36,722 bases of DNA from an uncultured bacterium (lineage in GTDB: Bacteria; Verrucomicrobiota; Verrucomicrobiia; CAIQCK01). The stretch is taken from the NCBI GenBank assembly GCA_903870275.1, contig CAIQCK010000004.1:1-36722 (forward strand), read 5' to 3'. The translations under genes were made by a program, and so were the position numbers. Below are positions 22,831 through 32,134 of the stretch, piece after piece. Every line of letters begins with the position of its first letter. Within the stretch, counting starts at the first letter, position 1. The notes below the pieces were generated by a model. That model had not been told where the DNA came from, ran no database searches, and saw only the letters and a list, made by a program, of their open reading frames with translations.

Positions 22831-23355
22831 TCACCGCTCCGGCGTCTTGAGGATGGCCAGCACTTTGAGGCCGCTGGCGGTCTTGCGGAAAACGAAAATG
22901 CGGCTGGCCGACTCGCCGTTCTGTTTGAGGTCCGCCACCAGAATGGTGTCGTTGCTCGTCAGCACATCCCCGGCTTCCGGCGGGAGGCCTGCCTCGAGCG
23001 CCGTCATTTGCACGGCGCTCTCCAAGGCAAACGCATGAGGCTGCTGGATGGCCTTCTGGATGAACTCGTTGAGCGATTGATCGTCTTCGATCTTGCGCCC
23101 CTCGATGTAACAGGGCATGGCGAACTGCGCCCGGAGTCCGGCTGCATCGTCCTTGTTCAGAAGGTTGATGAGATTGTCCAACGCCGCGCCTGCATCGCGC
23201 GGCGCGGCGGTTCCCGTCGGGGCGGCGGGCAGCGCCGGCGAAGTTTTTGTCGTGCTCTTGGGATGGCTGCCGGCCTTTCTGCCGCCGAACGCAAACCAAC
23301 CCAGCACAACACCCACCACCACCAACACCAGAACAGGTCTAAAAATTCGGTTCAT
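22831..23355 (-). CDS. membrane-anchored hypothetical protein (possible NTF2-like domain)
   Basis: The 174-residue protein starts at ATG 23355. It has an N-terminal membrane helix (VLVLVVVGVVLGWFAFGG), a Thr/Pro/Ala-rich linker and a compact C-terminal domain of about 115 residues. DNLINLLNKDDAAGLRAQF and the later strands ILVADLKQ, SRIFVFRK and LKVLAILKTPE suggest a SnoaL/NTF2-like alpha+beta fold; this is a fold guess only. It is the last of a set of minus-strand genes. No obvious partner identifies its role. Confidence 0.65.
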   Translation of the reverse strand: MNRIFRPVLVLVVVGVVLGWFAFGGRKAGSHPKSTTKTSPALPAAPTGTAAPRDAGAALDNLINLLNKDDAAGLRAQFAMPCYIEGRKIEDDQSLNEFIQKAIQQPHAFALESAVQMTALEAGLPPEAGDVLTSNDTILVADLKQNGESASRIFVFRKTASGLKVLAILKTPER

Positions 23356-23441
23356 GTTATTTGTCTGAAGCTCCACTGTGATACTACCGGCGGGCGGGGG
23401 AAAGGTTACACGTAACCCCGCTGAGGGTGAACGAGAGGCAT

Positions 23442-24233
23442 CTAGTGGACATTGCCGGCAACCGCCATTTCCAGCGGCACCTGCATGGAGAAGTTCATGA
23501 CGGGCGTGGTCTCGGCGAAGACAGCGGCGACGGCCTGCACCAGTTCGTGACCGGTCATGCCGCGGACTTCCTTCTCCGGAAACGGATAGTAAATCTGGAA
23601 GCCGACCCAGTCGCGCTTGCCGGCTTTCTTCAGCGCTGCGCGGAGTTGCGCGGCCGACCGGAAGTTTTTGGCGTCGAAGACCTGCATCCGCTCCCAGTCG
23701 CCGATCTGTGCGACGAACTGGTCCTGCCGGATGAGGCGCAGCAGTTCGCGTTCCAGCGGGCTGGCTGCGCGCAAGCCGGCGACGAGGCGATGCCAGTCCC
23801 AGTCGGGCTTGAGCACGCAACCGGGAAACTCCTCCGGTCCCTCCGCCGGCCCGCGTTCGATCTGCGCGCCGGCCTTGAAGACGCGCGCTTCCTGGTCCAC
23901 GGAGATGAAGAACTTCGCGCAACTCCAGTTCACGTCGTGGCTGACCGGCTTGGCCTCGCGGTTCTTGCGCGGCACCCAACAGATCCACTGCCAGAAAACA
24001 CCGCGGCCCCAGCGGTCGCAGACGAACGACTGGCGGTAGCGCTGTTCGAGGTGATACTTGAAAATCTGCGTGATGCGCTCGTGCGGTTCGAGGTTGCCGA
24101 CGCGGATGCCGTTCTCGAAATCAATCCACTCCCCGCGGAAGGCCTCGCCCGTCGGCAATTCGACCGCTCCGGCGCCCGCGCCGCGCGCGAGCGGCAGCCA
24201 GGCTTTGAGTGGAGGGGATTTTTTCACGGCCAT
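23442..24233 (-). CDS. conserved-looking hypothetical protein, 263 aa
   Basis: The start is set at the Met at 24233 (MAVKKSPPL); the upstream Met at 24248 adds five residues. The protein is soluble and rich in aromatics, with no signal peptide. A WQWICWVPRKNREAKPVSHD segment and a C-terminal VGFQIYYPFPEKEVRGMTGH stretch stand out. I do not recognise the family. It lies 18 nt downstream of the next small gene on the same strand, which suggests an operon. Confidence 0.6.
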   Translation of the reverse strand: MAVKKSPPLKAWLPLARGAGAGAVELPTGEAFRGEWIDFENGIRVGNLEPHERITQIFKYHLEQRYRQSFVCDRWGRGVFWQWICWVPRKNREAKPVSHDVNWSCAKFFISVDQEARVFKAGAQIERGPAEGPEEFPGCVLKPDWDWHRLVAGLRAASPLERELLRLIRQDQFVAQIGDWERMQVFDAKNFRSAAQLRAALKKAGKRDWVGFQIYYPFPEKEVRGMTGHELVQAVAAVFAETTPVMNFSMQVPLEMAVAGNVH

Positions 24234-24251
24234 GCGCCTCGCTGGCAACCC

Positions 24252-24509
24252 TCACTCCGGCAACATGTCAATGTCGTGGGCGATGTCGAGAAACTCGTCC
24301 TTGGAAACCTGTTCGAGCGTCTTGCCGCGCTGCTTGAGTTTCTCGTTGAACTTGATCGCCTTCTCGGTCATGTGGTCGTGCGTTTCCTCGCTGCCGCCGA
24401 CCAGCAGGAAGTTCTCGCCTTGCGTGAGCCGCTTGTGGTGGTCCTTGTTGTCGAGTCCCAGACCGAGCAGGACAGCTTTCTTTGACCTGGCTTTTTTTCG
24501 AGGCTTCAT
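24252..24509 (-). CDS. small hypothetical protein, 85 aa
   Basis: The start is taken at Met 24509 (MKPRKKARSKK); the longer frame upstream is Ser/Arg-rich and looks non-coding. The protein has a basic N-terminus, then AVLLGLGLDNKDHHKRLTQG, ENFLLVGGSEETHDHM and a helical, acidic C-terminus. It has no membrane segment. It is probably co-transcribed with the 263-residue gene just downstream. Family unknown. Confidence 0.6.
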   Translation of the reverse strand: MKPRKKARSKKAVLLGLGLDNKDHHKRLTQGENFLLVGGSEETHDHMTEKAIKFNEKLKQRGKTLEQVSKDEFLDIAHDIDMLPE

Positions 24510-24570
24510 CGAACGAGGATGGCGGCTGGAAGAGGAGGAAATTCTTGGAACCCGTGCTGGTTGACGATTT

Positions 24571-24924
24571 CTATTTTTGACGCCTGGCGGCAAAAAGGAG
24601 CACGCCGCCTGCCGCCGCCGTCAGCAAGCTGACGCCGCAAAGCGCGAGCTTGACGCGAAAATTCGTTCGCGCCAGCAAGAAGGTGCTGCTGGCGAAACCC
24701 TTTGTGATCTCAAAAACCTTTTGGCTGTCGCTCGCGATCCGCGGCCAGTTGCTTTCGAGTTGCTGGAGGTTTTGCTGCGCTTGCGCCGACTGCTCCGCGC
24801 TCTTGAGCGTGGCAAAGCCGGCGTAGAGCAACGCCACCGCGCCGACCAAGAAGCAAACAAACCCCATGACCAGCGGCAGCTTCGACAGGGATATTGGCGC
24901 GTCCGGCGAAATCTTCGAACTCAT
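24571..24924 (-). CDS. two-helix membrane protein, hypothetical
   Basis: The 117-residue protein starts at ATG 24924. The first membrane helix is LVMGFVCFLVGAVALLYAGF, then comes a charged, coiled-coil-like middle (SAEQSAQAQQNLQQLESNW). A second membrane helix is at the C-terminus (LALCGVSLLTAAAGGVLLFA), followed by RRQK. This places the middle region outside the membrane and both ends inside. Family and role are not known. Confidence 0.65.
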   Translation of the reverse strand: MSSKISPDAPISLSKLPLVMGFVCFLVGAVALLYAGFATLKSAEQSAQAQQNLQQLESNWPRIASDSQKVFEITKGFASSTFLLARTNFRVKLALCGVSLLTAAAGGVLLFAARRQK

Positions 24925-25037
24925 GAGGGCAAGCCTATCCGGGCCGAAGTTGTTTTCAAGATGATTCTCGGCAGCGTTCGTTGGCTGGAGAACGCCGCCG
25001 TCCGGCACGGTTGAGACGCCGCTCGATGGAAGTCGCC

Positions 25038-26393
25038 TCAATTGGCCGCGTCCCGCACGCAACGAACAAAATTGTTGATGCGGATCACGTCGCCTTGCGG
25101 ACCGCGGCCGTGCGGAAACGCGGCTGGATCGCCGGCCTTGGGATCGCTGCGTTGCGCGCCCGCGCCGTGAACATCGAGCAACTGGTAGTTGCCCGAACCG
25201 CCCGAAGGCGGCGGGCCAAAACCCGGCGGCGGGCCTTGTCCCGGCCCTCCAAAACGCGGTCCGCCCATGCCTGGACCTCCCGGCCCCTGCCCTCGCCCGC
25301 CCGGCGGGCCGCCGAAAGGCTGCATCCAGCCCGTCGCGCGGCCGAAGGCGACGTAAACAGCCGCGCCGCCCTGCCGGTCGGGTTGGCCGCCTTGATGCGT
25401 CGTGCCGGTCCAGAAAAACGGATACTCGCCATCGGCGAGTTGCGTCGTTTGAAACACCGGATCAATCGCCGGCGAATGCGTCACCGCCGGCGCGCGAGTG
25501 TAGTCCACTAGGCTCTGCAACTCCTTCGCGTTCGGCAACCGCCAGTCGTTGTGGCCGAGATGCTTCTCCGCGTTGCGCTGCTGCACCCACGCCAGCGCCG
25601 CTTCCCAGTTCATGCCCTTGCCGCTGTCGGCCTTCGACCACATCAGTCCCGTGGCGCGGTCGGTCACGGTGCCGTTGCCGTTGTCGTGGAAATCGTTCTT
25701 GCCGTAGGCCGGGTTGCCGCGGACGCAGAGCACGTAAAACGTTTTCTCCCCCCGGCCGGGCATGGACGTGCCGTAGCCTTTGATGCGGCCATCGGCGAAA
25801 TTCACCCCGAACATCTGATTTGGTTTGGCGACATACGTCGTGCTGGTGGCCCATTGCGAGTCAATGACGCGTTCGCCCGCGCTGGCGTCGCCGTAGGCAA
25901 ACTTGAAAAACCTCGTATCAATGAACGGCGTCAGCTTGGAAGTGTCCGTGTTGTCCAACTGGACATCCACGCCGCTGAACTGGATGAGCGAATAGAGTTC
26001 CTTGATTGTCGGCAGCCTCCAGTCGTTGAATCCGCCGAACCGGACGGCGTTGGCTTTTGCCGGCAGCTCGCGGGCCTGGGCCAGCGTCAGCTTGTCGCGG
26101 TGATTGAGTACGCCGTCGCCGTTGGTGTCCGGGCTGCGTTGCCAGGTCAATCCCGTGTTGTTGTCAGATACCGTCAGGCCGTCGGCGCTCAGTGTGTAAG
26201 ACGCCTTCGGCCCCGGATGCTGCGCGTCCTGCCCGAAGAACCGCTCGCCCGGTCGCGGCGGCGCGATTTCGCCGCGATCGTCGTAACACTTCGTCTGGCC
26301 CGTGCCGACGATGGTGTAGGGATGTTCGCCTCCTGCCGCGGCGGCCACGGCCAGACCGAGCGAGAGTGTTGTCGTGAGAGTCATTGCGTTCAT
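25038..26393 (-). CDS. secreted protein with two Lcl/DUF1566 domains
   Basis: The 451-residue protein starts at ATG 26393 with an AAAGGA box 7 nt upstream. It has a signal peptide (LTTTLSLGLAVAAAAGGEH). Two Lcl C-terminal-type domains follow. The first has NNTGLTWQRSPDTNGDGVLN and GFNDWRLPTIKELYSLIQF; the second has DRATGLMWSKADSGKGMNWE and GHNDWRLPNAKELQSLVDY. The domain, related to C-type-lectin/FGE folds, is found in bacterial collagen-like and other surface proteins. A Gly/Pro-rich insert (about residues 365-410) interrupts the second copy before its closing NNFVRCVRDA. Pho-box-like repeats lie upstream. Function is probably extracellular binding. Confidence 0.85.
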   Translation of the reverse strand: MNAMTLTTTLSLGLAVAAAAGGEHPYTIVGTGQTKCYDDRGEIAPPRPGERFFGQDAQHPGPKASYTLSADGLTVSDNNTGLTWQRSPDTNGDGVLNHRDKLTLAQARELPAKANAVRFGGFNDWRLPTIKELYSLIQFSGVDVQLDNTDTSKLTPFIDTRFFKFAYGDASAGERVIDSQWATSTTYVAKPNQMFGVNFADGRIKGYGTSMPGRGEKTFYVLCVRGNPAYGKNDFHDNGNGTVTDRATGLMWSKADSGKGMNWEAALAWVQQRNAEKHLGHNDWRLPNAKELQSLVDYTRAPAVTHSPAIDPVFQTTQLADGEYPFFWTGTTHQGGQPDRQGGAAVYVAFGRATGWMQPFGGPPGGRGQGPGGPGMGGPRFGGPGQGPPPGFGPPPSGGSGNYQLLDVHGAGAQRSDPKAGDPAAFPHGRGPQGDVIRINNFVRCVRDAAN

Positions 26394-26466
26394 CCGGTTT
26401 TCCTTTCGATCCTGTTATCGACTAGAACGGCTCGGAACCAGAGTTTATTTGCGCCAGCAAAACAAT

Positions 26467-26483
26467 TGTCAGGGAAGTGTAAT
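26467..26483 (-). promoter_or_regulatory. Pho-box-like 11-bp direct repeat upstream of the Lcl gene
   Basis: On the minus strand ATTACA (26483-26478) and CTGACA (26472-26467) are 11 bp apart, the phasing of PhoB/PhoP-type boxes. The same arrangement with matching flanks is found upstream of the Cys-rich gene near 33118. The rest of the 320-bp gap between the Lcl gene and the kinase gene shows no supported gene. Confidence 0.45.
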
Positions 26484-26714
26484 AGCTGTGGCGCTTGGGA
26501 AGCAGTAGAATCTCCGTGCGCCGCAGATCGTCCGGCGATGGAGCCGTCAGATTCAGGAAACGCCGCCGGAGCCCCGTGTCACGGCGCGGCCAACCGCGTG
26601 AGCCTCATGCCCAATGCGCAACGTATCCCCACTGCCAGATCAACCGCGGGAATCGAGCGCCGCACCTCGACGAGGCCGAGCATCTCCGCGCGAGATGCCC
26701 GCCTGACATGATCT

Positions 26715-29700
26715 TCAGTTGTGGTGCGTCCCCTTGGATGCGTTGAGCGTCTTCGCGATCGCCTCGGCCTCGGCGGCGGTGAAGCGGCCGGTGATGACGG
26801 CCTTGTCTTGAATCACGGATTGGATTGTTGGCGCGGAAAGCAGTTTGCCGTCGAAGATCATCGCAAGCCGCTTGCCGATGTTGGCGCCGGTGATCTCGGC
26901 GAACCGTTTCGCGCCGGCTTCGGTAAGCGTCACCTCGATCTGGACGCCGCCACCCGCTGGCGCGTTCGTCACGGTTGCATTGGAGATGGCCGTTTCATCG
27001 AGCAACACCTCGCGCCGCACACGCAACGACTCCTTGTTGGTGGAATCGGCGAGGGTGTCGGTGGGCGCGGTGTCGGCGGCGTCGGCGACGAGGTGGAATT
27101 GCAGACGCGGCGCCGGTGAGGCTGTCCCGGCTTTCGCGCGATCGCGCTCCGCAGCGGCCTTTCTCTCTCGATTATATTTCGGTCGCTCGAAGCTGCCAAT
27201 CCCGCCTCGTTCCTGTTCTTTTTTTCTCCACTTTTCGATCACGCTGCGCTCCTCTGCGCCGATCAATCGTGACCGAAGCGATTTTTCCACAATGGTGATA
27301 CAAGTCGTTCCATTGGGATATGCCGGGATACGCAATCGCACCGACCATACGTCGTAGGTAATCTCATCGTTAGGCTCGTAACCGGTCAAGTATTCCAGTT
27401 CGAACCCGTTCGGAAGAGTGTGGGTCGCGATGATTTCTCCCAACGTGTTGAATGTTTCGTCCGACACGCGCACCGCTTTCCGGTCAAGCATCGCCCAACG
27501 AATCGCGGCGACAACAGCCTCCTCGGTCAAAGGAGGTTGGTCCTTGCCAATCGGGTCCGTCGCCGCCTGTTTATTGAGAATATTCACTGCGGCTGCCAGC
27601 GCAATATGGGGAGATGATGCTGAAGGCGGAACAGCAGCGGGCGCCGGCTTTGTTTGCGTGCCGGACGACGGCGGCCTCCGCCCCTTGGGCGCGTTGAGCA
27701 CGTTCGCGACCGCCTCGGCCACCTCGGCGGCGGTGAAGTTGCCGGTGATGACGGCTTTGTCGTGAATCACGGACATGATCGTCGGCGCGGAGAGCACCTT
27801 GCCGTCGAAGATTGCCGCGAGGCGCTTGCCGATGTTCGCGCCGGTGATCTCGGCAAACCGTTTCGCGCCGGCTTCGGTGAAGTCCACTTCCACCGATACC
27901 CCGCGCTCCGGCGAGACTATGACGGACGCGCGAGCCACGCCGGATTCGTCGAGCAGGACTTCCTTGCGAACGCGCAACGGTTGCTTGCGGCCCGGATCGG
28001 CGAGCGTGTCGGCGGGCGCGGTGTCGTTGGCGCCAGCGACGAGGCGGAATTGCAGGCGCGGCGCGGACGAAGCAGGCTGCGTCGTCGCGGACGAGCCGCT
28101 GATCTTGTCCAGGCGCACCATGATCGGCAACGGCCCGCTGCCTGGAGGCTGAATCTCGCCGAGAACATACGAGCCGTCCGGTTCCGGCGTCAGCGCGCCT
28201 TCACGGAGAACGACGGGGCCTTGATTCCAATCCATCGGGCCGGTGTGGTCCACCACGTGGCCTTTGGCATCCTTGATGTCGCAGTTGAGCGTGAGTCCCC
28301 ACGATCTGCGTTTCAGGGAAGCGGTAAACTCAAAGGCGTTGTTGAACCAGCTATGCCAATGACTTTGCTTTGTGCCGAACATAAAAAGAACGTCGGCACC
28401 CGGCGCGCCACGGCCTTCGATAATGGCTTGATTCGAAGCGACCTTCACGCGCGTGATGGCCGGGCCGACAGGGATTTCAGACGGCACGCGAGGCGGCGTC
28501 GTCATTTTTTCCGCGTGCGCCGGATTCCGCTGAATCACCTGCGGCGTGTAAGCCAGGATCGGAATGATCACCGCCGCCACCGTCACGGCAAACAACGCAA
28601 ACCAGCCCGCGGCGACCCCGGCCGTCCAGCGCCAGAGAAGTTTGCAACCGCCCCAGCGGTACATTGCCCAACTCAGCAACACCGCCGCCACCAACTCCCA
28701 ACCAAACCAGCCACGCAAGAAATACAAGCCGTGCACGGCCAGGACCGTCGTATCCGGCAACCGGGTGGCGATATCTTTGGCGAGCGTCTCGAATTTCGGC
28801 GCGATGTAGGTCGCAAACGCCAGCAGCGGCACCATCGCCGCGACCTGCGCCGCCATGCTCAATGTCACGCGCCACCAACCGCCGCTTTGCGCCCGGGCGC
28901 CGGCTGCGCTCGCAGGCGGCGGTCCGCTGGACGGCGACGCCTGCCGGATGTCCGTGCGCCGATCACACCGCTTGACGTACAAGTGCGCCGCGGCAAATAC
29001 CAATGCCAGAAACAGAAAACTGCCGACCTCGACCCACCGGCCAGCATTGAGCGAGTCGCGTGAAAGCATCACCACCAACCACCAACCGATGCCCGTAATA
29101 AGAAAGCCAGATGCGACAACTGCGAACGAAGGAATGGCTCGCGGCCTGTTCACCGCGCGCCAGATCCAGCGAATGATGAGGATGTTGAAGGCCGCCACGA
29201 TGGCCAGCAAACCGACCGTGCAAAACATCTCATGATATTTTACAAAGTTTTCATTCCCCGCCCATTTGACGACGCGGAGCAAAGCATGTCCCAGATAAGA
29301 GAAAAAAATGGCATCTACAAACAACAGAGGTGCGAACAAGCCGTCGAACAAAGCCAATTCGAGGCCGCGGAGCTGTTCCGCCGAGTGGCGGATTTGCCAC
29401 ACGGCGAGCCATCCGAGAATAGTCGAGGTGAAACCAGCCGCCAGACTTGCCGCAAAAGCCCACAAATTATTCCAGCAAACACTGTCTCCGCCTCCCCTTT
29501 CGGGAACAGTCCCCCAAAGGTAGGCGAGAACAAACCACGGCGCGCACGCCGCGCCGGCAATGGCCGTGCTCGAGAAACGCGGCGGTTGAGCGGCGGCGGC
29601 CGTGGGTGTCCCGCCTTCAGGCGGCTTTTGCCCCGGACCGGCTGAAGCCGGGACGCCAACCGGGGGCGGTGTGGTCGCGAGGCCGCGGCTCTTTTTGAAA

Positions 29701-31034
29701 TGCCGGAAAGCTTCGCACACTTCGGGCCGGGCCAAGACGATCAGTGCCCAGATGCCGAGTGGCACACCGATAAGGTTTCCGGGCGGAATAAGGAACGCCA
29801 GGACGGCACCAGTGATCGCCAGGCCGTAATTTTCCATCCGCTTCATCTTCAAAGCGGCAAATATTGTGAGGTTGCATAGCACGAGCGCTGTCATGAGGAG
29901 ACTGATTGGCGGGAAGCGACTCGAATCCTTTTCTGAAGCTGACCACGCATAGATCAGACAGGGAAGCATCAGAATAAAGTTCGCGATTCCCGTCACGAGC
30001 AGTCCCATGGCTGGCCCATTGACCTGACGCATTATGGCGTGGTCTGGTTCCGGTGGTGACAGGTTGGCAGAGGCCGGGACACTAACAACTGGCGGCGTGT
30101 TTGCAATGGTCTCAACCTGCGTCCTCACCTCGGCGGCGGTTTGGTAGCGGCGTTCGGGGTTCGCTTCCAGCGCGCGCAACACGATCTCATCCAGCCGCAC
30201 ATCAATGACGACTTTTTTCGACGGCGCTTCGAGCGGTTTGCCGGGCAGTTCGCCGGTGAGCAGTTCGTAGAGGACGACGCCGAGCGAGTAGATATCCGTG
30301 CGATGATCGGTGCGGCGGCGGTCCTTCTGTTCGGGGGCCATGTATTGCGGCGTGCCGGCGGGCTGGCTGTCCGCGACGTCGACATCCGATGCCCCCGCGT
30401 TCAGCATCTTGGCGATGCCGAAGTCGGCGATCTTCACGCGGCCTTCCTTGTCCAGCAGGAGGTTCTCCGGCTTGATGTCGCGGTGGACGATGCCGTGCTC
30501 GTGGGCGTATTGGAGCGCCTCGCAGACCGGCGGCACAATGGCCAGCGCCTGCTCCGGCGTGAACCGCGCGGCTTTCATCGCCTGCCGCAGGTTTACGCCG
30601 TCCACGAACTCCATCAGCAGGTAGTAGAAGCCGCCTGCCTGGCCGAAATCGTGGACGGTGACGATGTTTTGGTGACTTAACGTGGCGAGAGCCTGCGCTT
30701 CGCGGGTGAACCGCTCGGCGAACTTCGCATCCGCCACGCGTTCGGGCGCGAGGAGCTTGAGCGCGACGAGGCGGTTGAGGGTTTTTTGCCGCGCCTTATA
30801 GACTACGCCCATGCCGCCGCGGCCGAGGCATTCGAGGATCTCCAGTTGCGGGAAGTGCGGGGCGAGTTCCGCAGGCGAGAGCGCCTTCTGAGGCGTGGCA
30901 GGCTGCGAGTCCGGGTGCGTTGGCGACATCGCCTCCGCCAGCAAGCAGCGCGGACAAAGCCCGCCGGTCGCTGCCACCGGCAGGGCTGCGCCGCACTTTT
31001 CGCACAACGGCGTTTCTGAAGAGGATGTGCTCAT
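26715..31034 (-). CDS. zinc-ribbon Ser/Thr protein kinase with membrane domain and two SecD-P1-head-like domains
   Basis: ATG 31034 is preferred over TTG 31061, giving 1,439 residues. The order is: zinc ribbon (C11xxC14, C27xxC30); Hanks-type kinase at about 65-330 with GRGGMGVVYK, Lys93 in VALK, HRD at 184-186 and DFG at 204-206; then roughly ten hydrophobic helices to about residue 870. A beta-rich middle follows, then two copies of a domain ending TEAGAKRFAEITGANIGKRL, FDGKVLSAPTI, VITGNFTAAE. This is the signature of the SecD/SecDF P1 head. All kinase catalytic residues are present. A periplasmic SecD-like sensor relaying to the kinase is an inference. The ECF sigma gene lies just upstream, so the two probably form an operon. 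Confidence 0.88.
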   Translation of the reverse strand: MSTSSSETPLCEKCGAALPVAATGGLCPRCLLAEAMSPTHPDSQPATPQKALSPAELAPHFPQLEILECLGRGGMGVVYKARQKTLNRLVALKLLAPERVADAKFAERFTREAQALATLSHQNIVTVHDFGQAGGFYYLLMEFVDGVNLRQAMKAARFTPEQALAIVPPVCEALQYAHEHGIVHRDIKPENLLLDKEGRVKIADFGIAKMLNAGASDVDVADSQPAGTPQYMAPEQKDRRRTDHRTDIYSLGVVLYELLTGELPGKPLEAPSKKVVIDVRLDEIVLRALEANPERRYQTAAEVRTQVETIANTPPVVSVPASANLSPPEPDHAIMRQVNGPAMGLLVTGIANFILMLPCLIYAWSASEKDSSRFPPISLLMTALVLCNLTIFAALKMKRMENYGLAITGAVLAFLIPPGNLIGVPLGIWALIVLARPEVCEAFRHFKKSRGLATTPPPVGVPASAGPGQKPPEGGTPTAAAAQPPRFSSTAIAGAACAPWFVLAYLWGTVPERGGGDSVCWNNLWAFAASLAAGFTSTILGWLAVWQIRHSAEQLRGLELALFDGLFAPLLFVDAIFFSYLGHALLRVVKWAGNENFVKYHEMFCTVGLLAIVAAFNILIIRWIWRAVNRPRAIPSFAVVASGFLITGIGWWLVVMLSRDSLNAGRWVEVGSFLFLALVFAAAHLYVKRCDRRTDIRQASPSSGPPPASAAGARAQSGGWWRVTLSMAAQVAAMVPLLAFATYIAPKFETLAKDIATRLPDTTVLAVHGLYFLRGWFGWELVAAVLLSWAMYRWGGCKLLWRWTAGVAAGWFALFAVTVAAVIIPILAYTPQVIQRNPAHAEKMTTPPRVPSEIPVGPAITRVKVASNQAIIEGRGAPGADVLFMFGTKQSHWHSWFNNAFEFTASLKRRSWGLTLNCDIKDAKGHVVDHTGPMDWNQGPVVLREGALTPEPDGSYVLGEIQPPGSGPLPIMVRLDKISGSSATTQPASSAPRLQFRLVAGANDTAPADTLADPGRKQPLRVRKEVLLDESGVARASVIVSPERGVSVEVDFTEAGAKRFAEITGANIGKRLAAIFDGKVLSAPTIMSVIHDKAVITGNFTAAEVAEAVANVLNAPKGRRPPSSGTQTKPAPAAVPPSASSPHIALAAAVNILNKQAATDPIGKDQPPLTEEAVVAAIRWAMLDRKAVRVSDETFNTLGEIIATHTLPNGFELEYLTGYEPNDEITYDVWSVRLRIPAYPNGTTCITIVEKSLRSRLIGAEERSVIEKWRKKEQERGGIGSFERPKYNRERKAAAERDRAKAGTASPAPRLQFHLVADAADTAPTDTLADSTNKESLRVRREVLLDETAISNATVTNAPAGGGVQIEVTLTEAGAKRFAEITGANIGKRLAMIFDGKLLSAPTIQSVIQDKAVITGRFTAAEAEAIAKTLNASKGTHHN

Positions 31035-31077
31035 ACAAGGTTCTGAGCCGAACGCGGACAAAGGTTACAGAAAAACT

Positions 31078-31836
31078 TCAGCGACCTAATGCGGTGAACA
31101 AGGCGCTCATCTCGGCCTCGACATGGCCGGGATCATCCAGCGTGCCGGCAACCTCCGCCTTCACCGCCTGACGGAACCGTTTCTTCATGCGATGCACCGC
31201 GACCTTCAGCGCGGCCGGGTTCATTCCGCAGTCGGCCGCCACGGCCGCCTGGTCTCCGCGCGCAGCCTCGCCCGTGAGCCACGGCTTGACCAGAAGGAAA
31301 AAGGCCTCGCGCCCTTCTGCGGCGCACTCCAGACGCAACGCTTCAAAAGCCCGCGCCATCACCGTCAACGCCCACTGCCGGTCGAAAGCCGTGTCGGGAG
31401 TCAGACCCGCATCGGCTACCGAACGCGCTTCGCCGGCATCCGTATCGTTCAACGAAACGCATTCCGCTTCGCCACCCCGCTTGAGCCGGCGCGCGGCCCG
31501 GCGGTGTTGCGAGGAGAAGTGCTTCACCGCGCCCAGCAGATAAGATCGGAACTTCCCGCGTTCCCGGTCGGCATTCGCCAGGGCGTCGCCGCCAAGGAGG
31601 TGTGCGAAGAATTCGTGCGCCAACTCGCGCGCCGCGTCCGCATCGCGGAGTTCGCATCGGAGAAACGCCGCCACGGGTTCGTAATACGCCTCGCAAAGAT
31701 CGGCGAGCGCCTGGCGTCCTTCCTCCGAGTCCGCCTTCGCCCGCCCGACCTGTGTCCAGCGCGTCGTGCGAAAAGCTGCGCCGAGCGCCTCGCGCGGACG
31801 CGGCGTCGGCGGCGGAGTTGAGGAATCCGTGGTCAT
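31078..31836 (-). CDS. ECF-family RNA polymerase sigma factor (kinase-linked type)
   Basis: The 252-residue protein starts at ATG 31836. Region 2 is recognisable from FRTTRWTQVGRA through LCEAYYEPVAAFLRCELRDA to ELAHEFFAHLL and RGKFRSYLLGAVKHFSSQHRR. Region 4 ends in an HTH: AVAADCGMNPAALKVAVHRMKKRFRQAV. It is longer than a typical ECF because of an acidic linker, as in the planctomycete/verrucomicrobial ECF groups found beside Ser/Thr kinases. The kinase gene begins 43 nt downstream on the same strand, so the kinase is a likely regulator of this sigma factor, perhaps by phosphorylation (inference). No anti-sigma factor is visible. Confidence 0.88.
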   Translation of the reverse strand: MTTDSSTPPPTPRPREALGAAFRTTRWTQVGRAKADSEEGRQALADLCEAYYEPVAAFLRCELRDADAARELAHEFFAHLLGGDALANADRERGKFRSYLLGAVKHFSSQHRRAARRLKRGGEAECVSLNDTDAGEARSVADAGLTPDTAFDRQWALTVMARAFEALRLECAAEGREAFFLLVKPWLTGEAARGDQAAVAADCGMNPAALKVAVHRMKKRFRQAVKAEVAGTLDDPGHVEAEMSALFTALGR

Positions 31837-31913
31837 TGCAGTCCGGGCGCATTATGCCATTGAGTCCTGAGCTATTGGAGAGGAAAGGTTACCACATGGC
31901 GGCGAAAGATCTT

Positions 31914-32057
31914 CTAGTAGCGCGTGGCGTATTCCCGCTCAGGCCGGGTCGGGAGCCTGAACCCGCTCTTGTTGAACTTGCCGTTCCAACCGACTTCACT
32001 CGACGGGAAAGACTTGTGTGTGTCGCGGAGCAGATTGCCGTCGCCGGCGAGATGCAT
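31914..32057 (-). pseudogene. possible remnant ending in an RLPT..EYA motif
   Basis: A 47-residue frame from ATG 32057 to TAG at 31914-31916 ends NKSGFRLPTRPEREYATRY. The end resembles the GYRLPTEAEWEYAAR hallmark of formylglycine-generating/sulfatase-modifying-factor domains, with Trp replaced by Arg. The frame remains open upstream for about 15 more codons without a start. The similarity is short, so this is tentative. Confidence 0.35.
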
Positions 32058-32134
32058 CTCCGCCACCCGCCGTTTCTCGGCAGCATTGTGGGTTGCTGCC
32101 GAGAAACCGGACGGTTGGTCGTCACTGCGGGGAA

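Noticed and set aside
26460..26580. Plus-strand peptide LSGKCNSCGAWEAVESP resembling the RadA zinc finger
   Set aside because: The likeness covers about ten residues, lacks the first Cys pair, and the DNA overlaps a Pho-box-like motif that also occurs at 33107-33123; a regulatory explanation is simpler.
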